Assembly (NCBI GenBank): GCA_949775045.1
Contig: OX459105.1
Location: 14,592,727 to 14,656,726 of the forward strand
Source: Metridium senile
Taxonomy: Eukaryota; Cnidaria; Anthozoa; Actiniaria; Metridiidae
DNA length: 64,000 bases
Direction of reading: 5' to 3'
Below the pieces are notes generated by a model. The model was not told the DNA's origin and did no database searches. It saw nothing but the letters and a program-made list of their open reading frames with translations. Position numbers and translations under genes: made by a program. The first letter of the stretch is position 1. Each line of letters starts with the position of its first letter. Below are positions 24,501 through 32,546 of this stretch, in pieces.

Positions 24501-24748
24501 TGTAATACAGGTTCGTGAGTGTAGTTTGGGATACGAGGCAGACGGTTCAAGTCATTTAAAAACGATACGCTTAACTCTGTCTATTAAACTGTCTAAAACA
24601 ATAACCTCTCAGCTATTAAAACGCGCTTGTTAGTAACGCTTATTCACACAGTCAGTAAGTACATTATTACCACCATACCTTGAGAGGGTGTTTTCTCCAT
24701 CGTCACAGATACCACCGCAAACAACAACAATACTATCATCATCTTCAT
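9526..24748 (-). CDS. Gene A: secreted ShKT + F5/8 type C (discoidin) protein, five exons, intact
   Basis: Exons in transcript order are 24748-24679, 19957-19850, 19573-19457, 18670-18368 and 9671-9526, about 247 residues in total. Exon 1 starts MKMMIVLLLF and encodes a signal peptide. Exon 2 begins with VDKR, a possible dibasic cleavage site, and has two cysteines. Exon 3 (residues ~60-98) is a six-cysteine ShKT domain starting CND and ending CPFTCHLC. Exons 4 and 5 form a complete F5/8C domain (~102-246) with VPLGMQSKAIPDSKITAS, GQWLQVDLSKVTTITGIATQ, ARYIRLYPKTW and a final LRMELYGCK before TAA. All introns are phase 1, and intron 4 has a GC donor (G/GCAAGT). An AATAAA signal is at 9382-9377. 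The body (exons 2-5) is diverged from copies B-D, while exon 1 lies in the amplified unit. Intron 4 is swollen to 8.7 kb. ShKT is found in both toxins and ordinary secreted proteins, so the function is unknown; lectin-like binding is a guess from the F5/8C family. Confidence 0.82.
9791..10417. mobile_element. TA-flanked MITE in intron 4 of gene A
   Basis: Terminal inverted repeats of about 40 bp begin AGTCAAACAAGCTCACGCG and include TTGACCCCTAGAGTCGATTAA-like sequence. Both ends are flanked by TA (9789-9790 and 10418-10419), as for Tc1/mariner-type insertion. The interior has further partial symmetry (AAATTTGAT and AAATCGAC words) and no ORF. Confidence 0.75.
10715..11415. repeat. 8-bp minisatellite array, AG(C/A/G)GTA(CT/AC/AT) form
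   Basis: About 85 tandem octamers such as AGCGTACT, AGCGTAAC, AGAGTAAT, AGAGTACT and AGGGTAAT, with occasional AGCAGTACT nonamers. Only position 3 and the last two positions vary, and variants recur in higher-order blocks. Lies in intron 4 of gene A. The reverse-complement array is at 16489-17850. Confidence 0.95.
11516..11558. mobile_element. 43-bp perfect palindromic mini-element
   Basis: AGCCTGCGTACAGCCGG, a 9-bp spacer, then its exact complement. It has the same end sequence as the 68-bp palindrome at 24332-24399, so both belong to one very short palindromic element family. Confidence 0.75.
11646..11894 (+). CDS. Small ORF of 82 codons, unidentified, doubtful
   Basis: Begins MASKRKKLRGLDFMPG after a plausible ATG context and is predicted to be mostly helical and acidic in the middle, ending with SGKIFLPTVISYVDYLRLR. 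No family is recognised. It lies antisense inside intron 4 of gene A, just before a repeat containing CAACAAAATCGAACGGATGT that also occurs inverted near 890-975. It could be a relic of a transposon or of an unrelated gene exon, or chance. Confidence 0.2.
   Translation: MASKRKKLRGLDFMPGTIRESISNANTLLQKIGSMLNDLKEVDLTEILASKLEISEDDALLLLSGKIFLPTVISYVDYLRLR
11976..12035. repeat. Dispersed repeat, ATTCAACAAAATCGAACGG type
   Basis: ATTCAACAAAATCGAACGGA followed by two GTTGAAGCAAAT-like words. The same words occur inverted as a small foldback at about 885-975, where TTCGATTTTGTTGAATG and CGACAAAATCGAACGGAA face each other. Probably a short MITE family. Confidence 0.6.
12588..12973. repeat. Compound pentanucleotide array (ATATG)n then (ATAAT)n
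   Basis: About 45 copies of ATATG to 12814, an 18-bp junction, then about 28 copies of ATAAT to 12973. The Ser/Tyr/His/Ile-repeat open frame on the minus strand is an artefact. Lies in intron 4 of gene A. Confidence 0.97.
12974..16488. other. Intron 4 interior of gene A, no gene seen
   Basis: About 3.5 kb between the pentanucleotide array and the second minisatellite. It holds a GGTCTGGGATAGGGTA-type degenerate tandem repeat (about 15620-15930), a 20-bp poly(C) near 15985-16003, CGCATGCGTATGGTCACAG words near 13487-13513, and small inverted repeats such as CCAAAGTTTGG near 15457. The short open frames at 14311-14574 and 14625-15129 have no recognisable domain or codon pattern. Confidence 0.6.
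16489..17850. repeat. 8-bp minisatellite array, reverse complement of the 10.7-kb array
   Basis: About 165 octamers read here as AGTACGCT, GTTACGCT, ATTACTCT, AGTACTCT and related forms. These are the exact complement of the octamers at 10715-11415. A longer sub-block (for example ATTACCCTAGTACTGCTATT) recurs at 16655, 17020 and 17498, showing higher-order duplication. With the first array it forms a very large inverted repeat inside intron 4 of gene A. Confidence 0.95.
18086..18229. mobile_element. 144-bp hairpin MITE near exon 4 of gene A
   Basis: Two arms of about 60 bp, nearly perfect, with the apex at CAGCCGTCAAACGTCGCTG near 18144-18162. The arms include TTAAAAAATATATTGTGAAAC and its complement, and outer ends ATTGTTATTCAGAACAAAG and CTTTGTTCTGACTAACAAT. 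No ORF. Confidence 0.85.
19227..19366. mobile_element. 140-bp TA-flanked MITE in intron 3 of gene A
   Basis: Perfect inverted ends of about 25 bp starting GAGTACAAACACTAAAAGTG, flanked by TA on both sides (19225-19226 and 19367-19368), the mark of Tc1/mariner-type insertion. A half-copy with the same end occurs just inside intron 3 of every gene copy (for example 18688, 28966, 40413 and 51860). Confidence 0.85.
19711..19745. repeat. Poly(G) tract in intron 2 of gene A
   Basis: GGTGGTGG followed by about 20 G. The same place in copies B, C and D (31371, 42818 and 54265) has 20 or more G, with small length differences between the otherwise identical units. Such a tract can form G-quadruplex on the plus strand and C-rich pre-mRNA on the minus strand. 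Confidence 0.85.
19986..20122. mobile_element. 137-bp foldback with a hammerhead-like core, intron 1 of gene A
   Basis: Outer arms of about 30 bp (TCATTATAAACCTTTGTTAC and its near complement) enclose, on the minus strand, CCCTGAAGACAGACGCTAAG then GTCCGAAAGCTTGG. This resembles the CUGAUGA / stem II / CGAAA arrangement of hammerhead ribozymes, with one core change (CUGAAGA). Equivalent copies are at 31640-31780, 43087-43227 and 54536-54676. Confidence 0.55.
21096..21992. mobile_element. ~0.9-kb terminal-inverted-repeat element, unit 1
   Basis: Left end TTAGGGACGAACCATTTGAT and right end complement ATCCAAATGGTCCATCCCTTAA form imperfect inverted termini. The interior has several TTGCACGATATTTTTTT / TTGCTCGATATTTTTTT words, TTCCCTCC and poly(C). 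No transposase. The short plus-strand frames with LARYFF-like words come from these repeats. Present in all three units (32547-33444 and 43994-44891). Confidence 0.65.
22221..22335. mobile_element. 115-bp TA-flanked hairpin MITE, unit 1
   Basis: Near-perfect 37-bp arms starting GTTGTGCATAACTGTTTCCT and including AGTCTGTGACCGAGTTT, with TA flanks (22219-22220 and 22336-22337). Equivalents are at 33673-33787 and 45120-45234. Confidence 0.8.
23491..23523 (-). ncRNA. Hammerhead-like core relic, unit 1
   Basis: On the minus strand: CCCTGATGATGGGCTGTTAG then GCCCGAAAGCTTG. CUGAUGA and GAAA are present with a GGGC/GCCC stem between them. One extra U follows CUGAUGA, and stem III is not clear, so activity is doubtful. 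The motif style is known from Penelope-like element repeats. Copies at 34943-34975 and 46390-46422. Confidence 0.35.
24332..24399. mobile_element. 68-bp palindromic mini-element with 8-bp target duplication, unit 1
   Basis: TAGCCTGCGTACAGCCGGTT and its near-complete complement meet at the centre AATATT. It is flanked by TGGTTTGT on both sides (24324-24331 and 24400-24407). An 8-bp duplication is typical of hAT-type insertion. It is the same family as the 43-bp palindrome at 11516. Copies at 35784-35851 and 47231-47298. Confidence 0.8.
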
Positions 24749-25369
24749 GATTGTTATCACTGCTTCAAAAAGAGAGTTTCTGATTCCTTTTCTTTAAACG
24801 AAGCGAACTGGTAGATACAGAGACTCGAACCTTGAATGCGGTAATCTATAGTATATCTGTACTATATGATTCAGTGCATGGTGTAGAAGTTTGAACATGT
24901 AAAAACAAGTTAATATTGAAATGTTTGTCAAGTTAAGTGCTCTTTGATTGTTTTGTATGCAGTGTATAAAGTTTCTTTTTATTCTCAGTTCAACGTGGGT
25001 CACAAATTATTCTTTTTGAATTGCATAATTAATTGTCTACCTATTTTGTCCGATAAACTTTTTCAAATATAACTATTTCAACTAATAATGCACAGAATTA
25101 AAAGGCGTCAATGACTGTTTAAACTGACTAAGATGTATCAATTAGACAACACAAAGTCACGCACCCATGACGTTATAGACTCACGTTAGAATAAATATAT
25201 ATATAACGAACGATTAACAAGCCGGTAAATAGTTCATAGTTTAATTTTTTTTACCAATAAGAAGAGCGCGCGTAATAGTTTGATTTGAGTAGCCATATCT
25301 TAGTTGTTGTAAATGTGAGTTACTGTAAATACCGTTTTGCTCGGTTATAAACCCTCTGTAACCTCGTTT

Positions 25370-25515
25370 TTGCAATGTGGGATCCCTGTGTTGTTGCCCG
25401 TTGGGATACCTGTGGTTGGACTTTTTTCCGGGTTTCAATTTTAAGATCTTGACCAGAATCAGTACGTTGTTCTTCAATCTTCAGTACAAATGGATAAATC
25501 AGTAAGTTTTGCTTT
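25370..25515. repeat. Second copy of the unit-junction sequence, upstream of exon 1
   Basis: GTTCTTCAATCTTCAGTACAAATGGATAAATCAGTAAGTTTTGC closely resembles the junction region at 20843-20890, and GGATCCCTGTGTT precedes both. The two are 4.6 kb apart in each unit. A plus-strand ATG followed by a possible GTAAGT donor is present in both, but no gene connected to it was found. Confidence 0.6.
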
Positions 25516-27807
25516 TAAAATTATATTCCAAGTTTTTTTTAAATTTAAATTTATCATTATATTATATAAGGAAAACCAGGACTGAATTAGCAATCGTGAA
25601 GAGATTAAGAAATAGAACTTCTTGTCCGCTAGCTTTATATATATGAAGTATATGAACTGGTATTAATGATATTTCATAAATGCGTGGCTTACGTTGTGCG
25701 AGGACAAACAGAAAAGTTAGCTGTATTAATTAGCGTTATATTTTAAGCTTGATGGACGTGACGACGTGTGTATTTGCTCAATATATTTGCTTCCTGTCTT
25801 GTCTTACGATTGATAACATCATGTGATATGATTCTTAATTCTTGTTTTTTTTGTTTTTTTGTTTTGCCTTTTTATCGTATTTTCCAACAGAGTCCAACAT
25901 AGTTTATTTCTCAGTCGACAATTCAGAGAAACTCTTCGACACCTGACATTCGGTTATAATTTACTTATTTTTTTATGAAAGTTCCTGTATTAGCTCAATC
26001 TCGAAATCTTTTGAAATGCTTTCAGTTTTAAATGACGATTACAAGTAGATCTTTTCTGAAAACAACTGAAATCAGCTTAGTTATAATCGATCTAGTTATC
26101 ATGTCGACCATTTCTGATTTGATACTATACATGGTGTTCGGCCTATAATTGGTTACTTTCATTCCAACCAGTTATTTTTTTTTCACCAATTTCTTGTAAA
26201 CGGCATTTCAAACGCACTTAGTTATGATCTTTTATCTTTATCGTAACTTAATAGACAACTCTGTTTTGTATCTATTTATTTATTGTATTTATTATCTTTT
26301 CTTTGAGATACCCTGTTTAAATATTGGTTAAAATAAATAAAAATAAATAAATTTTATTGAGTGATAAATACGACATTAAAACTGAAAAATACAAAGAAAC
26401 TTTACTTTGTCAGCCAAAGGGGAAAGCGCGAACGGCAATATAAATCCCATGTAAGGCACTTCCCGTATATAATGGACTATATAATAGAAAATTGTAACCT
26501 AAAAACGTAATAATTTTGCAGTCTTACGACAATACAGTCACTAGAACTTGAATTGAACTCAATTTATAACGAATTGTAAATTAATTAAGTTTACCAGGAT
26601 ACTTCTTTACAGTGGTAGAAACTGAACAAATACCTTCTGAACTCTTCAATTCGTAAATTATCTAAACAGGATGTCAAAGAACGCAACGAGATGTAACAAA
26701 CATTATGCTAATATTATTTTGATATACAGCTTTTTCAAAAATGTTGACTTATGTGAATGCTGAATAGGGGAGGGGAGGGATGGGAAATTCAATGGTTTTG
26801 ATATGATGTCATTTATTTTGGCACCTGTTTTCTACATTGTTAAAATACATTTTCCTTTCAGAAGTTATTCTACACCTTTGGTAAAATATCACAAGTCTGG
26901 CTTGAACCTTTTATATAAATATATCTTTGTCTGAAATTGTCGTATTTCGTTGTGAATGAATTTAAATATAGTATTTTAATACATAAGTGCATTAAAAATA
27001 AAGCAATTTATGGCCATGGGATAAAAAGGTTATCTTTAGCGAAAAATATATCGTTAGGAATCAACCGAACAATAACCTCCGTGTATAACCTTCTTTAGCC
27101 GCAGGCGAATAACCTCTTATTTGTTTTGTTCAAAAACAATGATTGTAAGCACCTCGATTATTTGTGTTTAGATGTAGTATTTCCATAATATCACAACAAT
27201 AGCCTCCATGTTCCTGACAAGAATAATGATTTTAAATACCATGATTAATCGCGTTTAAATGTATGCCCATAATTCCTTTCTGTACTTCTATCACCTTGGA
27301 CAATGTGTTAGTAAAATTGTTTGCCTTTTTTCAGTTTCAGTAAACACAAATGAATTCATCATTTCAATGCAATATCTTTATTTTTAACTGACTTAGTTTT
27401 ATCATAACAATGATTACTTTACATTCTATAGCTAGCTACATACATTTAAACTTTATTCTTAACTTTTTGACATTATAATTAGTAGTCTTTACTTGTCCTT
27501 TGTCCTTTCTTGGCGTACATGGAATACATATGGAATACACTGAATAAAGACAAAAATAGAAATGTTGAGGAAAACAGTTTCTTGTATACTTTACGCATTG
27601 ATCATCACCATCCAGTATTTAAAACTTAGTAATATTTTTGTAGACTGAAATTTGAGGCTCATCATAATCCAGTCACTGCATATTTATTGTCGTAATTTCT
27701 CTGACAAAATGCCGTAACTGACGTTATGGTTCTATGATTGCTGTATAATACGCGGTGTCGGCACACTCACATGCATATTGATTTTTTAATTAAATAATAA
27801 TAATACC
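25516..27807. other. Intergenic stretch between gene A exon 1 and gene B exon 5, no gene seen
   Basis: AT-rich. From about 26930 to 27680 it is homologous to 2950-4320 and 9235-9520, the 3' flank of the SLC35F6-like gene and of gene A, including satellite monomers (27060-27260). Possible poly(A) signal for gene B (AATAAA on the minus strand) at 27688-27683. The equivalents in the other units are 36968-39259 and 48415-50706. Confidence 0.7.
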
Positions 27808-27992
27808 TTATTTGCAGCCGTACAGTTCCATTCTCAATACCATATGATTGTGGTAGGTTTTTGGATAGACCCTGATGTACCGTGCTTGGATGGGAGGATT
27901 GAGGTCATGCTTCACCACCGAGTTTTGGTCAACGTTTGCTGCAAAGATCCTGCCTGTTTGAAGTAGACTAAAACTGTCAGACTATTGTACTA

Positions 27993-28133
27993 GAGTGATT
28001 TTCGCATGATCGTGAAATGATAGTCAAACTAATAGTTAGTAGTAAACAGTAAACCCATTGTTTTCTTTTGTTCTTTGTCAACTACCACAAACTAAATGGT
28101 CTATTTTCTTGCACGGTCATATGAAAATCACTC
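27993..28133. mobile_element. TA-flanked MITE 1 in intron 4 (unit 1)
   Basis: Ends GAGTGATTTTCGCATGATCG and complement CGGTCATATGAAAATCACTC with TA on each side. Gene A has GTAC/AAGTTC at this place and no insert. Equivalents are 39445-39580 (5 bp shorter inside) and 50892-51032. Confidence 0.88.
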
Positions 28134-28149
28134 TAGTTCTACCGAAATA

Positions 28150-28298
28150 GAGTGGTTTTCATTAACCCGTGAAACACACTTTAGCGTATTACACACTATT
28201 ACACTTGGTTGTTTTGTATTTTATTGTCTTACACAACTATTACGATCTATTACACTTTAGCTATTACACTTTGTTTCACGGGTTAATGAAAACCACTC
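28150..28298. mobile_element. TA-flanked MITE 2 in intron 4 (unit 1)
   Basis: Perfect inverted ends of about 27 bp beginning GAGTGGTTTTCATTAACCCG, flanked by TA. Gene A shows the clean empty site GAAA-TA-ACAATA. The 60-codon frame over it is an artefact. Equivalents are 39597-39745 and 51049-51197. Confidence 0.92.
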
Positions 28299-28343
28299 TA
28301 ACAATACTATGGACAACAAGATGGTGTGTGTGGGAAGGGACTA

Positions 28344-28486
28344 AAGAGTGAAGTCATTTAACTCGTGAAATAGATATTAGACTAATACACCTTAGCAGTC
28401 TCTAATTCCATTTTTTTTTTTTTAGTCTATTTGACTATTACACCTTGACTATTTAATTTTGTTTCACGGGTTTAATCTCTTCACTC
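28344..28486. mobile_element. TA-flanked MITE 3 in intron 4 (unit 1)
   Basis: Ends AAGAGTGAAGTCATTTAACT and complement TTTAATCTCTTCACTC, with CGTGAAA/TTTCACGGG just inside, so it is related to MITEs 1 and 2. Gene A keeps the empty site GGAC-TA-TAGTACATTG. Equivalents are 39791-39933 and 51243-51385. Confidence 0.85.
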
Positions 28487-29085
28487 TAATACAGTGACGT
28501 TGTTTTTGTTTTGCCAACCAATCATTAATTTGAATATATAAGCTGGAACTTTCGAGTTTTTATTCGCTAATTTTTAGTTCTTATGGAAAATAACTTATCA
28601 CCTGCTATCAACTATTGGGACTATATATACATAAGATACTTGCCTGCTTGATACTTTTGGAAAGTACTTCCATCTAAGCTATACTGCAGCCAGTAGCTCT
28701 TTACCCAATAGGTACTTGTCTTACTGCCTTGCATTGTGTAGCGATACCAGTTATGGTGGTAACTTTACTGAGATCGACTTGTAACCATTGCCCAACTCTG
28801 TTTGCTCCGGTTGCCCATCCATTTGAATTCATGTTAAGTCTTCCATAGTATGGTCTGTAACTGCTACTAGCCATCGAAGAGGCGGTGATCTTGGAGTCAG
28901 GGATGGCTTTGCTTTGCATTCCAAGAGGAACACTTACATTGCATGGTAGGCCTATAAGTGAAAAGGTAGAGTACAAACACTAAAAGTGTGCAACATTAAT
29001 CAATTATTGGATGATCGAGGCTGAGTATGATATCACAAATTATGCCAACCAAGGATATAGAGATTACTTCATGGTTAGTGAGTGC

Positions 29086-29189
29086 GTACGATTTTTATTC
29101 ACGAGTTGTGAAGAATTACAAACGAACGAGCGAGGCTCTGCGAGCGAGTGAGTTTGTAATTCTACACAACGAGTGAATAAAAATCGTAC
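29086..29189. repeat. 104-bp hairpin abutting the Crypton-like element (unit 1)
   Basis: Arms of about 38 bp: GTACGATTTTTATTCACGAG with its complement CTCGTTGTGTAGAATTACAA-like partner, and a GC-rich apex GAGCGAGGCTCTGCGAGCGA. It ends 6 bp before the left 18-bp inverted repeat of the Crypton-like element. Equivalents are 40533-40636 and 51980-52083. Absent from gene A. Confidence 0.85.
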
Positions 29190-29195
29190 AAGCGT

Positions 29196-31071
29196 ATATA
29201 AGTACTGAGATATTAATTCCATACAATAGCCATTTTTAAGAACGTGACTTCAGACAAATTTCAAACTCAATCAGTTTTATTTGTGCATCGATAATCCGAT
29301 AAGTAAGCTTACAATACTTCTGAGCTGAATTTTTTTTATAAAAAAACATTCTAAAATCGATTTAAAAGTGTGAAACTTTTTCAGGAAATACAAAAAAGTG
29401 TCATAAAATACATAAGATGTCTTTATAGAAATGGAAATGGCAGTTTTGAAAATAAGGCAAAGTTCAACTGCAAAACAACGAGCCAAAAACAACTACCACG
29501 ATTAATCTAACTAATTAATCTGAATCCGAGTCCATGACTCTAATTCTTTTGTACCTTTTCGAGGACTCAGATGTCGTCTGACTCTCTGCAGTTGGTGATT
29601 GATTCAAGGTGTTTATAGATATGTTAAAAGTTCCTCCCTGAATCGAAGCGCCAGAAAACAAAGAGAGTGCTTGTTGTTGCTGTGGGCTGCGAAGCTGTTC
29701 TTGATGACGGGTACGTTTGTACTCACTAAGCGTAGTTTCTTCAATGAAACCATCCTTGTTGACATCTTCCTTTCCTCCAGTAGCTAAATCACTCAAAGCC
29801 TGAGACATTTTCATTTGCTGGTTGTGTGATACCGTCGCGTAATTAGTGACACTCTGCAAGTTCTTGTGTCCAGAAATTTGAATTATGTCCGTTGGAGGAA
29901 TGTTATTATTTGTCAAAGTCTGCATCATGGTTTTACGGCCGCTATGATTCGTCAAATTGGGACCAAGTCCTGCTTTTTCTGACATTCTCTTCATAAGAGA
30001 ATTGAGTGTGTTGATACCCAGAGGTGAGTTTTTAAACCAAGGCTTTGATGAATAGTCTTTTCTACAATTATTTATAGCAAGATAAAACTTCGTCATTTCT
30101 CATTTCTTCGGGTCGTTTTGCTGCGTAGACTTTATACACAGCGACAGGATTTCTATCACCGGAGGAGGCAGAAATCATTTTTGGCGTAACTTTTCTTACA
30201 TCTCTTGGGTTCTCTCCTGTTCGAGTTTTAGTTTGCCTTTCGAAGTACTCCAAGTACTCTTGGCCAGTTGCTGTTTGACGTAGTTTAACATCGCCCCAAC
30301 GCATGTCCCTGTGCTCTTTACAGCCGCGGAGTCCGAAAAACATTGTATTATTAAACCAAACTGTATTCAGAAGAGCTTCAGGATTTGAACTGCCTAAAAT
30401 ATCTTTTTCGTACAGGATATTAACTTCGTCTTTACTAAGTGAAGTAGCCGCATTTGGTTTGCCCCCTTTGCCTTTTTGTTTTAAGTCTTTTTGTTTTGAT
30501 TGGAGTGCTTGTCTAGCTTGTTCAAACTCTTTGTCCTTGATAATGCTAAATCCGTAATTATGTTTCTTGAGATGTCTTTCAAAGCTAGCAAACATTGAAC
30601 GAAGAGAGTTTGGTTCGTATTCTTCATTGTTTTCCTTCTTTCGGACTGCAAGTATGAACTCGCTCAAGTATTCACGGAGTTGTAAAGGTGGAATGTCTTC
30701 AGCTTTCCTCGATTCCCCTTTTAACCGAAGAAACTCTTCTAAAAGAGCAACATTTTGTGCTGTTTTTCTTTTAGTGCTTTCATTTTCTTGGCCTTCTATA
30801 AACTGTTGTACACTGGATATCTCGGCAAATCTACTCGTGGACATGTTTACACAATGAAAAGCGACTAGCTTCACTCTAAACTCACCGAAGTGGCGGGAAA
30901 ACGTGATCCGATTATTTTCACCCGTGAAAAAAATCGTCCCAGGGCTGTGATTGGCCGGACGATATTTTTTCACCCGTGAAATAAATCGTATGACCAATCA
31001 CAGCCAAGGAAAAATATTTGAGATCATTTTTATTGCTTGCTTTGTAAAATAGTATATCTCAGTACTTATAT
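29196..31071 (-). mobile_element. Crypton-like tyrosine recombinase element in intron 3 of gene B
   Basis: A 1.9-kb insert absent from intron 3 of gene A. It is bounded by an exact 18-bp inverted repeat, ATATAAGTACTGAGATAT (29196-29213) and its complement (31054-31071). It encodes a tyrosine recombinase on the minus strand, the same strand as the host gene. Cryptons usually lack inverted termini, so the repeats are unusual. Paired CCCGTGAAA words near 30920-30985 precede the coding region. Confidence 0.75.
29515..30844 (-). pseudogene. Crypton-type tyrosine recombinase, split over two frames (unit 1)
   Basis: Frame 1 (30844-30068, from MSTSRFAEISSVQQF; the frame is open further upstream to 30997 but that part looks non-coding) has a helical N-terminal region. 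It then has the first catalytic Arg in FFGLRGCKEHRDMRWGDVKL. Frame 2 (30096-29515) continues with NHSGRKTMMQTL (His-x-x-Arg box), ISGHKNLQ (third box) and the nucleophile-type Tyr in SVTNYATVS. A tail rich in Gln/Ser has a GASIQGGTFNISIN motif. These are the R, HxxR, H/W and Y elements of tyrosine recombinases of the Crypton / DUF3504 (ZMYM, QRICH1, KCTD1-related) group. The frames overlap by 29 bp with a one-base shift, so the copy is either dead, or depends on frameshifting or a missed intron. All three unit copies share the shift. Confidence 0.85.
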
Positions 31072-31639
31072 GATAAGGGTTGTAACAAAGAGATCATGCA
31101 TATTGGATATACTTACCTATGCATAAGTGACAAGTAAATGGGCAGTACTTTGGATTCACTTTCCAAACCTTAGTGCAGTCGTTATTTGCCTTCACAACCT
31201 TACAGCTTTGTTTGGAGAGCATGTCGTTACAGCCTGAAAAACATTCCCAAAGTATGCGTCGGTAACATATAATGGGTTCGACTTAATAACACTAGCAGCT
31301 GGGAACCTACTATCCTAAAAAGTGACTGAGTGTGCGATTATGTTCAGTAAAGGGGTGTGTTTGTGTTGTTGGGGGGGGGGGGGGGGGGGGAGGGAGGGGG
31401 GAGGTAGCTCAAACATTTGGAGAAAGTCGCAAAGCCATATAAGGAAAAGTCTATACTTATAACGTGCACCAACTTGATGACATAGACTGTTTAAATTACT
31501 TACGGTGAGTTGTGAAGCAAAGCTTTTTCAGGTTAGCGTGCTTGGCCAGGAAACCGTTGACTTTCAAATAGTGACAGATAACAGAGTTGAGAGCATCGCG
31601 TTTATCAACACCTGAAAGTAATGTAGAAAACAAAATATA

Positions 31640-31780
31640 TCATTATAAACCTTTGTTACTACCATGCACGTAGGATAAATTTATTTTATTGTCACCAAGC
31701 TTTCGGACTTAGCGTTCGTCTTCAGGGCATGAATGAGCTACTTTATTTACTACGTCAGTAGTAACAAAGATTTATAATGA
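31640..31780. mobile_element. Foldback with hammerhead-like core, intron 1 of gene B
   Basis: Counterpart of 19986-20122 with the same arms and the minus-strand core CCCTGAAGACGAACGCTAAG then TCCGAAAGC. Present also at 43087-43227 and 54536-54676. Confidence 0.55.
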
Positions 31781-32546
31781 CAAATTAACACACCCACGTA
31801 CAAAGGCGTTTTAAAATATATCATGTATTTTTTCGCATTAGTAATACATAAAAGTTATCTAAAATCAATAAGGAACACGTTTCTGTGCCATGTTTCATGT
31901 GCCATGTTTCTCCGATTTGATCCTTAGCTTTGACAATTTCATTGTTCGTAAATATACCACATTTTCTTACAAGAAAAGTTTTCTTTGATACAGTTTCCTT
32001 GCTGTTCGTGGTGACGTCTGATCACGATGAACAATCGCATTTTATATTTGTGAGGCGGTTAGTCAGGTATGCTCGTCTTGCGATTTGGTATCTTTTAGGT
32101 TATTAATATAATATTGAATTAATATTAGAGTATCGAAAAAGGTACGTAGAGCCCATCCCTTTTCGTATACATAGCCGCACTTTTTTCGTTTTTTTGTTTG
32201 TTTTTGTGGTATTTATATTATAAAAAAAATACACGGGATCATTTGGGGCGCGTTGGGATCCCTGTGTTGAACAATGTTAAACAGCCTTATTTGTTCTTCA
32301 ATCTTCAGTAAAGATGGATAATTCAGTAAGTTTTGCGTTTAAAATTCATTTTCATATCGCGATATTATTTCAGTTGACTGTCCTTTCATGATATACTATT
32401 GATTTTAGTGGCAAAAATGGGGAAATAAGTCAAAATAACAATTTTGTTATTGTATTACAGCACCTTTCGTACTATTACGTGACATCCGTGATGATTACGC
32501 CGTGACACCGTAATTAGTTGGTATTGTGAACAATGCCTTATGCACC

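Larger units (their letters stand above)
20851..32301. repeat. Amplified unit 1 (11.45 kb)
   Basis: The sequence from the junction word TCTTCAGTAAAGATGGATAA at 20851 is repeated almost base for base from 32302 and from 43749. Unit 1 contains exon 1 of gene A, then exons 5-2 of gene B with the Crypton insert and the three MITEs. Differences from unit 2 seen by eye are few: homopolymer lengths, AAACAATGG versus AAAAAATGG near 21992, and a 5-bp indel in the first MITE. Confidence 0.95.

Noticed and set aside
24794..25003. 69-codon minus-strand frame just upstream of exon 1 (and unit copies)
   Set aside because: Lies in the 5' flank of the gene. It has no signal peptide or domain and does not join exon 1 in frame.
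30303..30857. Plus-strand frames of 84 and 96 codons over the recombinase (and their unit copies)
   Set aside because: Antisense shadows of the Crypton-like coding region with no domain of their own.
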